Shown here in pieces: positions 1-7,087 of a stretch of DNA of 32,097 nucleotides. The number at the start of each line of letters is the position of its first letter. The first letter of the stretch is position 1. Origin of the DNA: an uncultured Actinomycetes bacterium (GTDB taxonomy: Bacteria > Actinomycetota > Acidimicrobiia > Acidimicrobiales > RAAP-2); the NCBI GenBank assembly GCA_903860745.1, contig CAIORQ010000036.1:1-32097 (forward strand), given 5' to 3'. Position numbers and translations under genes: made by a program. The notes under the pieces were generated by a model that saw only the letters and a list, made by a program, of their open reading frames with translations, was not told where the DNA came from and did no database searches.

Positions 1-503
1 CATTCGTCGAGTCGGCGCATCTTCTCGGTCCCCCGACAGTTCTTGCCCAGGTAGCTGCCGGTCAGCTGCCCGCGGGTGTCCACGGCGAGGCGGGTGCCTA
101 GACCACCGGCGATCCGGAACTTCTCGACCAGGACGTCGACGTAGATCTGCGGCGAGGCCGAGACCAGCACCACGTCGTGTCCCTCGTCGCGGTGCCAGGT
201 GAGTCGCTCGATGACCTCGGGTCGTCCCTGCTCGGCGAGGTGGTGCAGGATGAACTCGCGCGAGGCCGCCGCGACCTCGTCGAGGCCGCGGCCGGCGAGG
301 ACCGACTGGAACAGCCGCTCCTTGGCCGAATCGGCCCACTGGCCCGATCGGATGGCCCCGACGGTCAGGGGAACGAGCAGGGGGAGCGCGGCGCGGGCCA
401 CGGTGGCGTCACCGGCGACGAAGCGCAGCCAGTGAAAGACGCTGCCACCCTCGGTGAGGGTGCCGTCCAGGTCGAAGGCGGCGACGACGGGGCTGTGCTC
501 CAC
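1..503 (-). CDS. HAD-superfamily (IB-type) phosphatase, C-terminal part beyond the window
   Basis: Translating the minus strand from a GTG at 503 gives an open frame to the left edge, so only the first 167 or so residues are seen. Near the N-terminus is the HAD motif I (FDLDGTLT, residues 10-17), whose first Asp forms the phospho-enzyme. A helical cap region follows, then motif II (VLVSAS, near residue 121), then a segment resembling the SerB-like IB subfamily (GSYLGKNC). The family hydrolyses small phosphomonoesters; phosphoserine and lysophospholipid-type substrates are both known, so the substrate is open. Motifs III and IV would lie outside the window. The start is uncertain: GGAGGG abuts the GTG too closely for a normal ribosome-binding site, but a weak -10-like GAGACT lies 6 nt upstream, as expected for a leaderless start. 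The gene is divergent from the peroxiredoxin. Confidence 0.75.
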   Translation of the reverse strand, partial: MEHSPVVAAFDLDGTLTEGGSVFHWLRFVAGDATVARAALPLLVPLTVGAIRSGQWADSAKERLFQSVLAGRGLDEVAAASREFILHHLAEQGRPEVIERLTWHRDEGHDVVLVSASPQIYVDVLVEKFRIAGGLGTRLAVDTRGQLTGSYLGKNCRGTEKMRRLDE

Positions 504-565
504 CCCTCCAGTCTCACAGGAATCCGCAGGTGCGCGACGCAATACTCCACAAATCGAATGGAGAA

Positions 566-595
566 TTAGAGGAATCGCCGGATTCCCGATACACT
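566..595 (+). promoter_or_regulatory. candidate sigma-70-type promoter of the peroxiredoxin gene
   Basis: TACACT at 590-595 matches a -10 element and lies 18 nt after a weak -35 (TTAGAG, 566-571). It would start transcription near 602, leaving a leader of about 40 nt with an AAGGAG ribosome-binding site before the ATG. The same TACACT hexamer serves the tRNA-Gly gene in this window. No operator is obvious. Confidence 0.4.
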
Positions 596-642
596 GGCGG
601 GGTTCAGTCGAGCGACTGACAACGTTCATCTAAGGAGCAGAC

Positions 643-1278
643 ATGGCGATTCGCCTTGGCGACGTGGCCCCGGACTTCACGGCGGAGACCACGGAGGGCA
701 CCATCAATTTCCACGAGTGGCTCGGCGACGGCTGGGGCATCTTGTTCTCCCACCCCAAGGACTTCACCCCCGTGTGCACGACGGAGCTGGGTGGCTTCGC
801 GAAGCGCAAGGCGGACTTCGACGCGCGCAACACGAAGATCATCGGCCTGTCGGTCGACGACGTCGCGTCTCACAACCAGTGGAAGGCCGACATCGGCGAG
901 ACGCAGGGCACGGAGCTGAACTTCCCGCTCATCGGTGACGAGAACCACGTCGTGGCCGACCTCTACGACATGATCCACCCCAACGCCAACGACACCTTGA
1001 CGGTGCGTAGCGTGTTCATCATCGGTCCGGACAAGAAGGTCAAGCTGACCCTGACCTACCCCGCCTCGACCGGCCGCAACGTCGACGAGGTCCTGCGCGT
1101 GCTAGACTCGCTGCAGCTGACCGCCAACTACTCGGTGGCGACGCCGGTCAACTGGACCAACGGCGGCGACGTCATCGTGGCCAACTCGGTCAGCGACGAG
1201 GAGGCCGCCGCGAAGTTCCCCAAGGGCTTCACGAAGATCAAGCCCTACCTGCGCACCACTCCGCAGCCCAACCTGTAG
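643..1278 (+). CDS. 1-Cys peroxiredoxin (Prx6 subfamily)
   Basis: This 211-residue protein reduces hydrogen peroxide and organic hydroperoxides through a peroxidatic cysteine. The active-site loop P-V-C-T-T-E at residues 43-48 places the catalytic Cys at position 45. The neighbouring Thr42 and the Arg in V-R-S-V-F near residue 127 complete the usual catalytic set. It is the only cysteine in the protein, which fits the 1-Cys (Prx6-like) mechanism in which an external thiol resolves the sulfenic acid. The long C-terminal extension (NYSVATPVNW onward) is also typical of Prx6 rather than AhpC. AAGGAG lies 7 nt before the ATG. The gene stands alone and converges with the acyl-CoA ligase gene across a strong hairpin, so it is probably monocistronic and cytosolic. 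Family assignment is firm; the reductant partner is unknown. Confidence 0.95.
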   Translation: MAIRLGDVAPDFTAETTEGTINFHEWLGDGWGILFSHPKDFTPVCTTELGGFAKRKADFDARNTKIIGLSVDDVASHNQWKADIGETQGTELNFPLIGDENHVVADLYDMIHPNANDTLTVRSVFIIGPDKKVKLTLTYPASTGRNVDEVLRVLDSLQLTANYSVATPVNWTNGGDVIVANSVSDEEAAAKFPKGFTKIKPYLRTTPQPNL

Positions 1279-1286
1279 TCACTAGC

Positions 1287-1320
1287 GCCCGCCGCGCCGC
1301 CCTCGGGTGGTGCGGCGGGC
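1287..1320. terminator. GC-rich hairpin between convergent genes, likely bidirectional terminator
   Basis: Arms at 1287-1298 and 1309-1320 pair over 12 bp (one G-T wobble) around a 10-nt loop. It sits between the stop codons of the peroxiredoxin (+) and the acyl-CoA ligase (-). There is no T tract on either side, as is common in GC-rich actinobacteria. Confidence 0.6.
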
Positions 1321-1357
1321 GTCGTGACGTCCGGGACCCCGTGGCGACGAGGCGGGT

Positions 1358-3103
1358 CTAGGACTGGCCCTGCAGGAGGGCGCTGCGCAGTTCGCGCTTG
1401 AGCACCTTGAGCTGGGCGTTGCGCGGCAGGGCGAAGGGCCGCAGGAGGATCCGCGAGGGCATCTCGAAGGTGGCCACCCGCGGGCGCAGGAACTCCGTGA
1501 GGTCGGCCACGCTGGCCAGGCCCTCCTCGCGCAGGACCACGACCGCCACGACCTCCTCACCGTCCTCCTCGTGCGGCAGACCCACGACCGCGCACTCGGC
1601 GACGGCGGGGTGCTGGCAGAGTTGCGCCTCCACCACCGAGGGGTAGACGTTCTCGCCGCGGTGGATGATCATGTCCTTGGAGCGGTCCACGATGAAGAGG
1701 CGCCCCGATTCGTCGAGGCGTCCGATGTCGCCCGTGCGCACCCAGCCGTGCGAGATGAACTGCGAGGTCGCCTGGGGTCGACGCCAGTAGCCGCGCACCA
1801 CGTTGGGCCCCTTGACCCAGATCTGCCCCGCCTCGCCCACCGGGCAGCAGTCCGCCGGCGTCGGCTCGTTCGCGTCGAAGGACTCGGGCACGATCGCCAC
1901 GTCGCAGACGGGGACTGCGCGCCCGCAGCTCGAGGGGTGCGCCAGGTATTCCTCGCCGCTGATCTGGGTCACCAGGGCCGTGGTCTCGGTCAGGCCGTAG
2001 CCGTTTGAGGCGATCGCTCGCGGCAGGGCCCGGCGGATGCGCGAGGGCAGGTCCTCGGGGACCGGAGCGCCGCCGTAGCTCACCCAGCGCACCGACGAGA
2101 GGTCGTGACGACCGAGCTCGGGGTGCGCGAGGATCTGTTGGACGATGGTCGGCACGCCGCCGATGGTGGTCACGCGCTCGCGCTCGATCAAGGTGAGCGC
2201 GCGTCCGGCGTCGAAGTGGCGCATGGTGACGAGCGTGCCCCCGCTCGCCGTGTGTGCCAGGAGGCCGGCCAGGGCGCCGGTGACGTGGAAGAGCGGGATG
2301 TTGAGCAGGCTCACCTCGCGCGCGCCCACCGCGTCGATGCCCGCGGCCAGGTCGCGCAGCCGGTTGGCGAAGGCCAAGGACGTCACCGCGGTGGTCAGGT
2401 TGCGATGAGTCGCCACGGCCCCCTTCGCCTTGGAGACGGTGCCCGCGTTGTAGAAGATGGTCGCGTCGGCGTCGGGGGAGATCCCCAGAGCCGCGAGGGT
2501 CGCGTCGCGATCGACGTCGCCGAGGAAGTCCTCGTAGCCGTGCAGGGCGATCACCTCGTGGGGTTTGCCCAGGTCCGCGGCGTGCGCCGGGTCGTCGCTG
2601 ATCACCACGATGTGGCGCAGTCGCTCGAGGTGGTTGAACTGCTTGCGCAGCCGCGCCAGACGCTCCTCGTCCAGGACCAGGACGGTGGCGCCGGAGTCGT
2701 TCAGCCCGGCGGCCAGTTCCTCGCTGGTCCACCAGGCGTTGAGCGGCGCGACCACCGCTCCCGCGGCGAGCGTCCCCCAGAACGTGGTGACGACCTGGGG
2801 CAGGTTGCGCGCCGCGATGGCCACCCGGTCGCCGGGCTCCACCCCGTGCTCGGCCAGGCGACGGGCCATGGTCGCCGCCTGCCAGTAGTGCTGGGCGTAG
2901 GTGACGCGCTGGCCCTCGTGGACGATGAAGTCGCGGTCGGCGAAGCCGCGCGAGCGCTCCAGGATCTCCACGGCGTTGGCGGGGGCGTTCTTCCAGCCCC
3001 GTAGTCTGACCCCGTCGACCTCGATGTCGTGAACCTCGAAGGGCGCCCCGGGAGCTGTCAAGACTCGAGTGATCTCCTCGAGCGACGCGGCGAGGTGGGC
3101 CAT
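1358..3103 (-). CDS. AMP-forming acyl-CoA synthetase/ligase (ANL superfamily) with an altered phosphate loop
   Basis: The 581-residue product has the architecture of class I adenylate-forming enzymes, which activate a carboxylic acid to an acyl-AMP and transfer it to CoA. The late motifs are intact: NGYGLTETT (A5), TGDIGRLDESG followed by VDRSKDMIIHRGENVYP (A7/A8), and a C-terminal P-R-N-A-Q-L-K-V-L-K carrying the catalytic lysine. The A3 phosphate loop, normally T-S-G-T-T-G-x-P-K-G, reads N-A-G-T-V-S-K-A-K-G at about residues 219-228, so only the G, T, K and final G survive. That could alter ATP handling or mark a divergent subgroup. The substrate is probably a fatty or aromatic acid but cannot be read from sequence. 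The ATG at 3103 overlaps the orn stop codon by one base (TGATG), so translation is coupled to orn. Confidence 0.85.
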   Translation of the reverse strand: MAHLAASLEEITRVLTAPGAPFEVHDIEVDGVRLRGWKNAPANAVEILERSRGFADRDFIVHEGQRVTYAQHYWQAATMARRLAEHGVEPGDRVAIAARNLPQVVTTFWGTLAAGAVVAPLNAWWTSEELAAGLNDSGATVLVLDEERLARLRKQFNHLERLRHIVVISDDPAHAADLGKPHEVIALHGYEDFLGDVDRDATLAALGISPDADATIFYNAGTVSKAKGAVATHRNLTTAVTSLAFANRLRDLAAGIDAVGAREVSLLNIPLFHVTGALAGLLAHTASGGTLVTMRHFDAGRALTLIERERVTTIGGVPTIVQQILAHPELGRHDLSSVRWVSYGGAPVPEDLPSRIRRALPRAIASNGYGLTETTALVTQISGEEYLAHPSSCGRAVPVCDVAIVPESFDANEPTPADCCPVGEAGQIWVKGPNVVRGYWRRPQATSQFISHGWVRTGDIGRLDESGRLFIVDRSKDMIIHRGENVYPSVVEAQLCQHPAVAECAVVGLPHEEDGEEVVAVVVLREEGLASVADLTEFLRPRVATFEMPSRILLRPFALPRNAQLKVLKRELRSALLQGQS

Positions 3104-3660
3104 CAGTTCGACGACGCACCCGTCTCGCGGGGCGCGAACAACGTGTCGCGGTAGTGCACCAGTTCGGCGATCGACTCCTTGATGTCGTCGAGGGCCCGGT
3201 GCGTCGTCGCCTTCTCGGGGGTGGCGCCGAGCACCGTGGGATGCCATCGCCGAGCCAGCTCCTTGATGGTCGAGACGTCCACGTTGCGGTAGTGGAAGAA
3301 GTTCTCGAGCTCGGGCATGTACTCCTCGAGGAAGCGTCGGTCGGTCCCGATGGAGTTGCCGCACAGGGGCACGCTGCGCGCGTCGGGGATGTGGGACTTC
3401 ATGAAGGCCAAGGTGGCGAGCTCGGCGTCGCGCACACTCACCGTCGAGGCCAGGATCGCGGGCAGCAGCCCGGACTTGGTGTGCATCTCGGTGACGAACT
3501 CGCCCATCTCGGAGAGCTGGGCGGGGGTCGCGTGGATCACCAGGTCCGGTCCCTCGGCGACGACGTTGAGGTCGTCGTCGGTGATGATCGTGGCGATCTC
3601 GACGATCACGTGGCGGCGGGGTTCGAGTCCCGTCATTTCCAAATCCATCCAAGCGAGCAT
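3103..3660 (-). CDS. orn: oligoribonuclease (DEDDh 3'-5' exonuclease)
   Basis: Orn degrades very short RNA oligomers, including pGpG, to mononucleotides and so completes mRNA turnover. The 185-residue protein matches the family length. It shows Exo I at the very N-terminus (M-D-L-E-M-T-G-L, with D and E as metal ligands), a mid-protein C-G-N-S-I-G-T-D-R segment (Exo II) and the C-terminal H-R-A-L-D-D (Exo III, catalytic His and Asp). The ATG at 3660 has no ribosome-binding site, but a -10 hexamer (TAGTCT) ends 6 nt before it, so the transcript is probably leaderless. The gene is the first of a two-gene unit with the overlapping acyl-CoA ligase gene and is divergent from dut across 45 bp. Confidence 0.96.
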   Translation of the reverse strand: MLAWMDLEMTGLEPRRHVIVEIATIITDDDLNVVAEGPDLVIHATPAQLSEMGEFVTEMHTKSGLLPAILASTVSVRDAELATLAFMKSHIPDARSVPLCGNSIGTDRRFLEEYMPELENFFHYRNVDVSTIKELARRWHPTVLGATPEKATTHRALDDIKESIAELVHYRDTLFAPRETGASSN

Positions 3661-3666
3661 GCTTCG

Positions 3667-3672
3667 AGACTA
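3667..3672 (-). promoter_or_regulatory. -10 element for leaderless orn transcript
   Basis: TAGTCT on the minus strand is followed by 6 nt and then the orn ATG (3660). This geometry would put the transcription start at or next to the start codon. No good -35 is seen. The identical hexamer and spacing precede the Fur-family gene. Confidence 0.45.
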
Positions 3673-3692
3673 CCGAGCGCGGGCGGGCGGGC

Positions 3693-3698
3693 TAGATT
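3693..3698 (+). promoter_or_regulatory. -10 element for leaderless dut transcript
   Basis: TAGATT lies 7 nt before the dut ATG at 3706, which itself has no Shine-Dalgarno sequence. This is the spacing expected if transcription starts at the first base of the start codon. It is back-to-back with the orn -10 in the same 45-bp gap. Confidence 0.45.
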
Positions 3699-3705
3699 GC
3701 CGTCC

Positions 3706-4137
3706 ATGAGGATCCCCATCCGCCGTCTGCGTCCCGACGCCGTGCTGCCCGAGGCCCACCACCCCGGCGACGCCGGCGGGGACCTGGTGGCCGTGGAGAC
3801 CTGCCGACTCGAACCGGGGCAGCGGGCCATGGTCGCCACCGGAATCGCGCTGGCCATCCCCGACGGCTACGCCGGCCTGGTGCTGCCGCGCAGCGGTCTG
3901 GCGGCCCGACACGGCGTCACCTGCGCCAACGCGCCCGGACTGATCGACGCGGGCTACCGCGGCGAGGTCAAGGTGGCCCTGGTGAACCTCGACCCTCGCG
4001 AGGCCTACACCGTGGGCCCGGGGGACCGCATCGCCCAGCTGGTCATCGTGGCCGTCCCCGACGTCGATTTCGACCTGGTCGCCGAGCTGCCGGATTCGAC
4101 GCGCGGTGCCGGCGGCTTCGGCAGTACGGGACGCTAG
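3706..4137 (+). CDS. dut: dUTP diphosphatase (trimeric dUTPase)
   Basis: Dut hydrolyses dUTP to dUMP and pyrophosphate, keeping uracil out of DNA and supplying the thymidylate precursor. The 143-residue protein carries the five trimeric-dUTPase motifs in order: D-A-G-G-D-L (I), P-R-S-G-L-A (II), N-A-P-G-L-I-D-A-G-Y-R-G-E (III, with the catalytic Asp and base-stacking Tyr), G-D-R-I-A-Q-L (IV) and the flexible C-terminal S-T-R-G-A-G-G-F-G-S-T-G (V, which closes over the triphosphate). Motif I has Gly where Tyr or Ala is usual. The ATG at 3706 fits the family N-terminus and lies 7 nt after a -10 hexamer, suggesting a leaderless mRNA. The gene is divergent from orn and followed by tRNA-Gly. Confidence 0.96.
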   Translation: MRIPIRRLRPDAVLPEAHHPGDAGGDLVAVETCRLEPGQRAMVATGIALAIPDGYAGLVLPRSGLAARHGVTCANAPGLIDAGYRGEVKVALVNLDPREAYTVGPGDRIAQLVIVAVPDVDFDLVAELPDSTRGAGGFGSTGR

Positions 4138-4174
4138 GGGGCCGTCGGAGGAGGCCAACTCCTTCGCCACGTGA

Positions 4175-4203
4175 TTGGACGGCGCCGGCGAATCGGCTAC
4201 ACT
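4175..4203 (+). promoter_or_regulatory. sigma-70-type promoter of tRNA-Gly
   Basis: TTGGAC (4175-4180) and TACACT (4198-4203) are separated by exactly 17 bp and end 10 nt before the tRNA. This is the best-matched two-box promoter in the window. Confidence 0.7.
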
Positions 4204-4213
4204 GGGACACCAC

Positions 4214-4289
4214 GCGGACGTAGCTCAGTTGGTAGAGCGCGACCTTGCCAAGGTCGAGGTCGCCGGTTCGAGCCCGGTCGTCCGCTCCA
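4214..4289 (+). tRNA. tRNA-Gly (anticodon GCC)
   Basis: The 76-nt sequence folds into a complete cloverleaf. A perfect 7-bp acceptor stem (GCGGACG with CGTCCGC) is followed by a 4-bp D stem (GCTC/GAGC), a 5-bp anticodon stem (CGACC/GGTCG) around loop TTGCCAA, and a T arm with the TTCGAGC loop. The anticodon GCC reads GGC and GGT glycine codons. The discriminator is T, and CCA is encoded. The gene lies between dut and the ABC importer with its own promoter. Confidence 0.97.
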
Positions 4290-4345
4290 AATCGTTTCGG
4301 AGTATCCGCAGTTGCCGTAGCCACAGTGAAGTTAGGGGAGACCTC

Positions 4346-5227
4346 ATGAAGCGCCTTATCAGCCTGCGTTCCGCACTCGTCGTTCTCGGTACGGCGACGT
4401 TGTTGTCGGCCTCGGTAATCACCACGGCGGGGGCCAGTTCGACGTCGGGCGTCTACAACGCCAAGGACGCGGCGCTCGTGCCCTCGGCCCTCAAGGGCAC
4501 CACTCTCCAGGTCGCCACCGACGCGTCCTACCCGCCGGACGAGTACCTGAGCGGCACATCGATCGTGGGCTTCGACCTCGACTTGATGAAGGCGCTGGCC
4601 ACCACGCTGGGCATGAAGTACAAGGAGAACAACGTCATCTTCGACACCATCATCGGTGGCATCGAGGGCGGGCGTTACCAGATCGGCAACTCCTCGTTCA
4701 CGGACGAGAAGTCTCGCGAGAAGTCGGTGAACTTCGTCGACTACTACCAGGCCGGCGAGGGCGTGTACGTCAAGCGCAGCTCGAGCTACGTCTTCAAGAA
4801 CCTCCAGAGCTTCTGCGGCTACACGGTCGCGGTGGAGTCAGGGACCTCGGAGCTGACAGACGCCAAAGCCGTGAAGTGCAGCGGTGGCAAGACGGTGAAG
4901 GTCTTGTCCTTCTCGACGCAGAACACCGCGAACCTGGCCGTGAGTTCAGGTCAGGCGCAGTTCGGCTTCCTCGACAGTCAGGTCGCGAGCTACGTCGTGT
5001 CCATATCGAACGGGGCGTTCAAATTGACGGGCAAGCCCATCAACGTCTTCCCCTACGGCATCGCCACGTCGAAGACCCCCAACGGCCTGGCCCTGGCCAA
5101 GGCGTTGCAGGCCGCCTTCAAGACCCTGGTCGCCAACGGCACCTACCACGCCATCCTCGCCCACTGGGGTGTCACCGGTGGCGCGCTGAGCGCGTCGCAG
5201 ATGGTTCTCAACGGCGCCAAGTCGTAA
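4346..5227 (+). CDS. amino-acid ABC transporter substrate-binding protein (SBP family 3)
   Basis: This 293-residue secreted protein captures a substrate, probably a polar or charged amino acid, for the permease and ATPase encoded next. A basic N-terminus and hydrophobic core (about residues 1-30) form a Sec signal peptide with a likely cleavage near T-A-G-A-S. The mature part has family-3 hallmarks: L-Q-V-A-T-D-A-S-Y-P-P, then G-F-D-L-D-L-M-K-A-L, a helix ending in F-D-T-I-I-G-G-I, and F-T-D-E-K-S-R. The ATG at 4346 follows AGGGGAGA at good spacing; earlier in-frame codons run through the tRNA and are not coding. There is no lipobox cysteine at the signal-peptide end, unusual for a binding protein in a single-membrane bacterium. 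Confidence 0.92.
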   Translation: MKRLISLRSALVVLGTATLLSASVITTAGASSTSGVYNAKDAALVPSALKGTTLQVATDASYPPDEYLSGTSIVGFDLDLMKALATTLGMKYKENNVIFDTIIGGIEGGRYQIGNSSFTDEKSREKSVNFVDYYQAGEGVYVKRSSSYVFKNLQSFCGYTVAVESGTSELTDAKAVKCSGGKTVKVLSFSTQNTANLAVSSGQAQFGFLDSQVASYVVSISNGAFKLTGKPINVFPYGIATSKTPNGLALAKALQAAFKTLVANGTYHAILAHWGVTGGALSASQMVLNGAKS

Positions 5228-5246
5228 TCCCGCCTCGCCGCAGCCC

Positions 5247-6260
5247 ATGAGCTCGACGGAATCGGAGGGCGGAACCAGTCTGCAGGTGGTCCCCCTCAAG
5301 CACTGGGGACGCCAGATCGGTGCAGTGGTCGTGCTCGTCCTGGTGGCGATGGTGGTCCACACGCTGTTGTCCAAGATCCCGGCGCCCTCGGGGGCGGTGG
5401 TCTGCCACACGCTCAACGGGGTCAAGACCTGCCATCCGGTCGTGGTGTGGCGCTTCAGCTGGAACACCGTCGGGGAGTACCTCTTCAACCCACTGGTCCT
5501 GGGCGGCCTGTGGCTCACGCTACAGATCACCTTCTGGGCGATGCTGATCGGCATCACCCTGGGCCTGGTCGTCGCGATCATGCGCTTGTCGCACAACCGA
5601 TTGCTGTCGGGCATTGCGTGGTTCTACACCTGGTTCTTCCGGGGGACCCCGGTCTACATCCAGATCCTCTTCTGGTTCGCCATCTCCACGATCTACCCGC
5701 AGTTGACAATCGGCATCCCCTTCTCCGTCGCTTTCGTGCACCTCAATTCGGTGACCCTGTTCACGCCGTTGCTCGCCGGCATCACGGCGCTGGGCACCAA
5801 TGAGGCGGCCTACTTCTCGGAGATCGCGCGAGCGGGGCTGATCTCGGTCGATGAGGGTCAGATCGAGGCGGCGACGTCGATCGGCATGACGACGAGTCAG
5901 ACCATGCGGATGGTGATCCTGCCACAGGCGATGCGGGTCATCATCCCGCCGACCGGCAACGAGATCATCTCGATGCTCAAGACCACGTCCTTGGTGGCGG
6001 CCATCGGCGTGCTCGAGCTCACGGGCATCGTCTCGGAGATCTCGGCCGCCAACTTCAAGACGGTCCCCCTCTTGTTGGTGGCCTGTCTGTGGTACCTGCT
6101 GTGCACCACGATCCTCTCCATTGGCCAGTTCTACGTGGAGCGGTACTTCGCGCGCGGCTCGCTGCGCAACCAGCCGATGACGCCCATCCAACGCCTGCGT
6201 CACGATCTGCGGGGAATCAAGGGGAAGTTCCGGACCAGGCGGGTGGTGATCCACTCGTGA
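5247..6260 (+). CDS. amino-acid ABC transporter permease (HisM/GlnP family)
   Basis: The 337-residue membrane protein forms the translocation channel of the importer. A first membrane helix (about residues 22-42) is followed by an external loop, then the core permease domain beginning [10 protein letters not shown]. The domain ends with the EAA loop that docks on the ATPase ([14 protein letters not shown], then [12 protein letters not shown]). The loop between the first two helices contains two cysteines nine residues apart (V-C-H...T-C-H), which could form a disulfide outside the cell. This feature is not part of the usual family core. The gene begins 20 bp after the binding-protein stop and overlaps the ATPase start by four bases. 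Confidence 0.93.
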   Translation: MSSTESEGGTSLQVVPLKHWGRQIGAVVVLVLVAMVVHTLLSKIPAPSGAVVCHTLNGVKTCHPVVVWRFSWNTVGEYLFNPLVLGGLWLTLQITFWAMLIGITLGLVVAIMRLSHNRLLSGIAWFYTWFFRGTPVYIQILFWFAISTIYPQLTIGIPFSVAFVHLNSVTLFTPLLAGITALGTNEAAYFSEIARAGLISVDEGQIEAATSIGMTTSQTMRMVILPQAMRVIIPPTGNEIISMLKTTSLVAAIGVLELTGIVSEISAANFKTVPLLLVACLWYLLCTTILSIGQFYVERYFARGSLRNQPMTPIQRLRHDLRGIKGKFRTRRVVIHS

Positions 6261-7021
6261 ACCATCCCATGGTCGCCGCGCGCGGCGTGACGAAGTCCTA
6301 CGGGGCCCTGCAGGTCCTGAAGGGTCTCAGCTTGAACGTGGAGCGCGGCGAAGTGAGCTGTCTCATCGGTCCGAGCGGTTCGGGGAAGTCGACCTTCTTG
6401 CGCTGCATCAACCACCTCGAGAAGCACGACGCCGGCGAGTTGCTGGTCGAGGGCGAGCTGGTCGGCTACGAACAGCGCGGCGACAAGCTCTACGAGCGAA
6501 GCGCCAAGCAGATCTGCGGCCAGCGCGCCAACATCGGCATGGTCTTTCAGCGCTTCAACCTATTCCAGCACCTCACCGTGATGGAGAACATCACGATCGG
6601 CCAGATCAAGGTCAAGGGCGTCGACGAGGACACCGCGCGCCAGCGCGCGCGAGAACTGTTGCTCCGCGTCGGACTCGAGGCCAAGGAGAAGGCCTACCCG
6701 GTGCAGTTGAGTGGCGGACAGCAGCAGCGCGTCGCCATCGCCCGCGCCCTGGCCATGGAGCCCAAGTTAATGCTTTTCGACGAGCCGACCTCCGCGCTCG
6801 ACCCCGAACTCGTCGGCGAGGTCCTCGACGTGATGCGCGACCTGGCCAGCAGCGGCATGACCATGATCGTCGTCACCCACGAGATGGGTTTCGCCAAGGA
6901 GGTGGCCAACTCGGTCTACTTCCTCGACCAGGGAGTGATCGAGGAGTCCGGGGCGCCTGGCGACGTCTTGGAGAACCCCCGGACCGAACGTCTGCGGGGA
7001 TTTCTCTCAAAAGTGCTGTGA
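6257..7021 (+). CDS. amino-acid ABC transporter ATP-binding protein (GlnQ/HisP family)
   Basis: The 254-residue ATPase powers the importer from the cytosolic face. It has Walker A (G-P-S-G-S-G-K-S-T, near residue 38), the Q-loop (M-V-F-Q-R-F-N-L-F, typical of polar amino-acid importers), the ABC signature (L-S-G-G-Q-Q-Q-R), Walker B (L-M-L-F-D-E-P) and the H-loop (V-V-T-H-E-M-G-F-A). The GTG at 6257 overlaps the permease stop (GTGA), implying coupled translation; an ATG at 6269 is the alternative. A stem-loop follows the stop and closes the three-gene operon. Assignment to the polar amino-acid uptake subfamily is firm, but the individual substrate is not determinable. Confidence 0.96.
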   Translation: MNHPMVAARGVTKSYGALQVLKGLSLNVERGEVSCLIGPSGSGKSTFLRCINHLEKHDAGELLVEGELVGYEQRGDKLYERSAKQICGQRANIGMVFQRFNLFQHLTVMENITIGQIKVKGVDEDTARQRARELLLRVGLEAKEKAYPVQLSGGQQQRVAIARALAMEPKLMLFDEPTSALDPELVGEVLDVMRDLASSGMTMIVVTHEMGFAKEVANSVYFLDQGVIEESGAPGDVLENPRTERLRGFLSKVL

Positions 7022-7024
7022 CGT

Positions 7025-7049
7025 GGCCCACCGACGCCTCGTCGGGGCC
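7025..7049 (+). terminator. hairpin terminator after the ABC importer operon
   Basis: GGCC and CCGACG pair with CGTCGG and GGCC (10 bp with a 2-nt bulge) around a 3-nt loop, beginning 4 nt after the ATPase stop. There is no T tract. Confidence 0.5.
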
Positions 7050-7058
7050 GCCATTGTC

Positions 7059-7064
7059 TAGGCT
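7059..7064 (+). promoter_or_regulatory. possible -10 element of the esterase gene
   Basis: TAGGCT resembles the -10 hexamers seen elsewhere in the window. It would start transcription near 7071, just ahead of the GAGGGGG ribosome-binding site of the esterase. No clear -35 is seen. Confidence 0.3.
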
Positions 7065-7087
7065 GGCGCTCTAACGAGGGGGACTCG

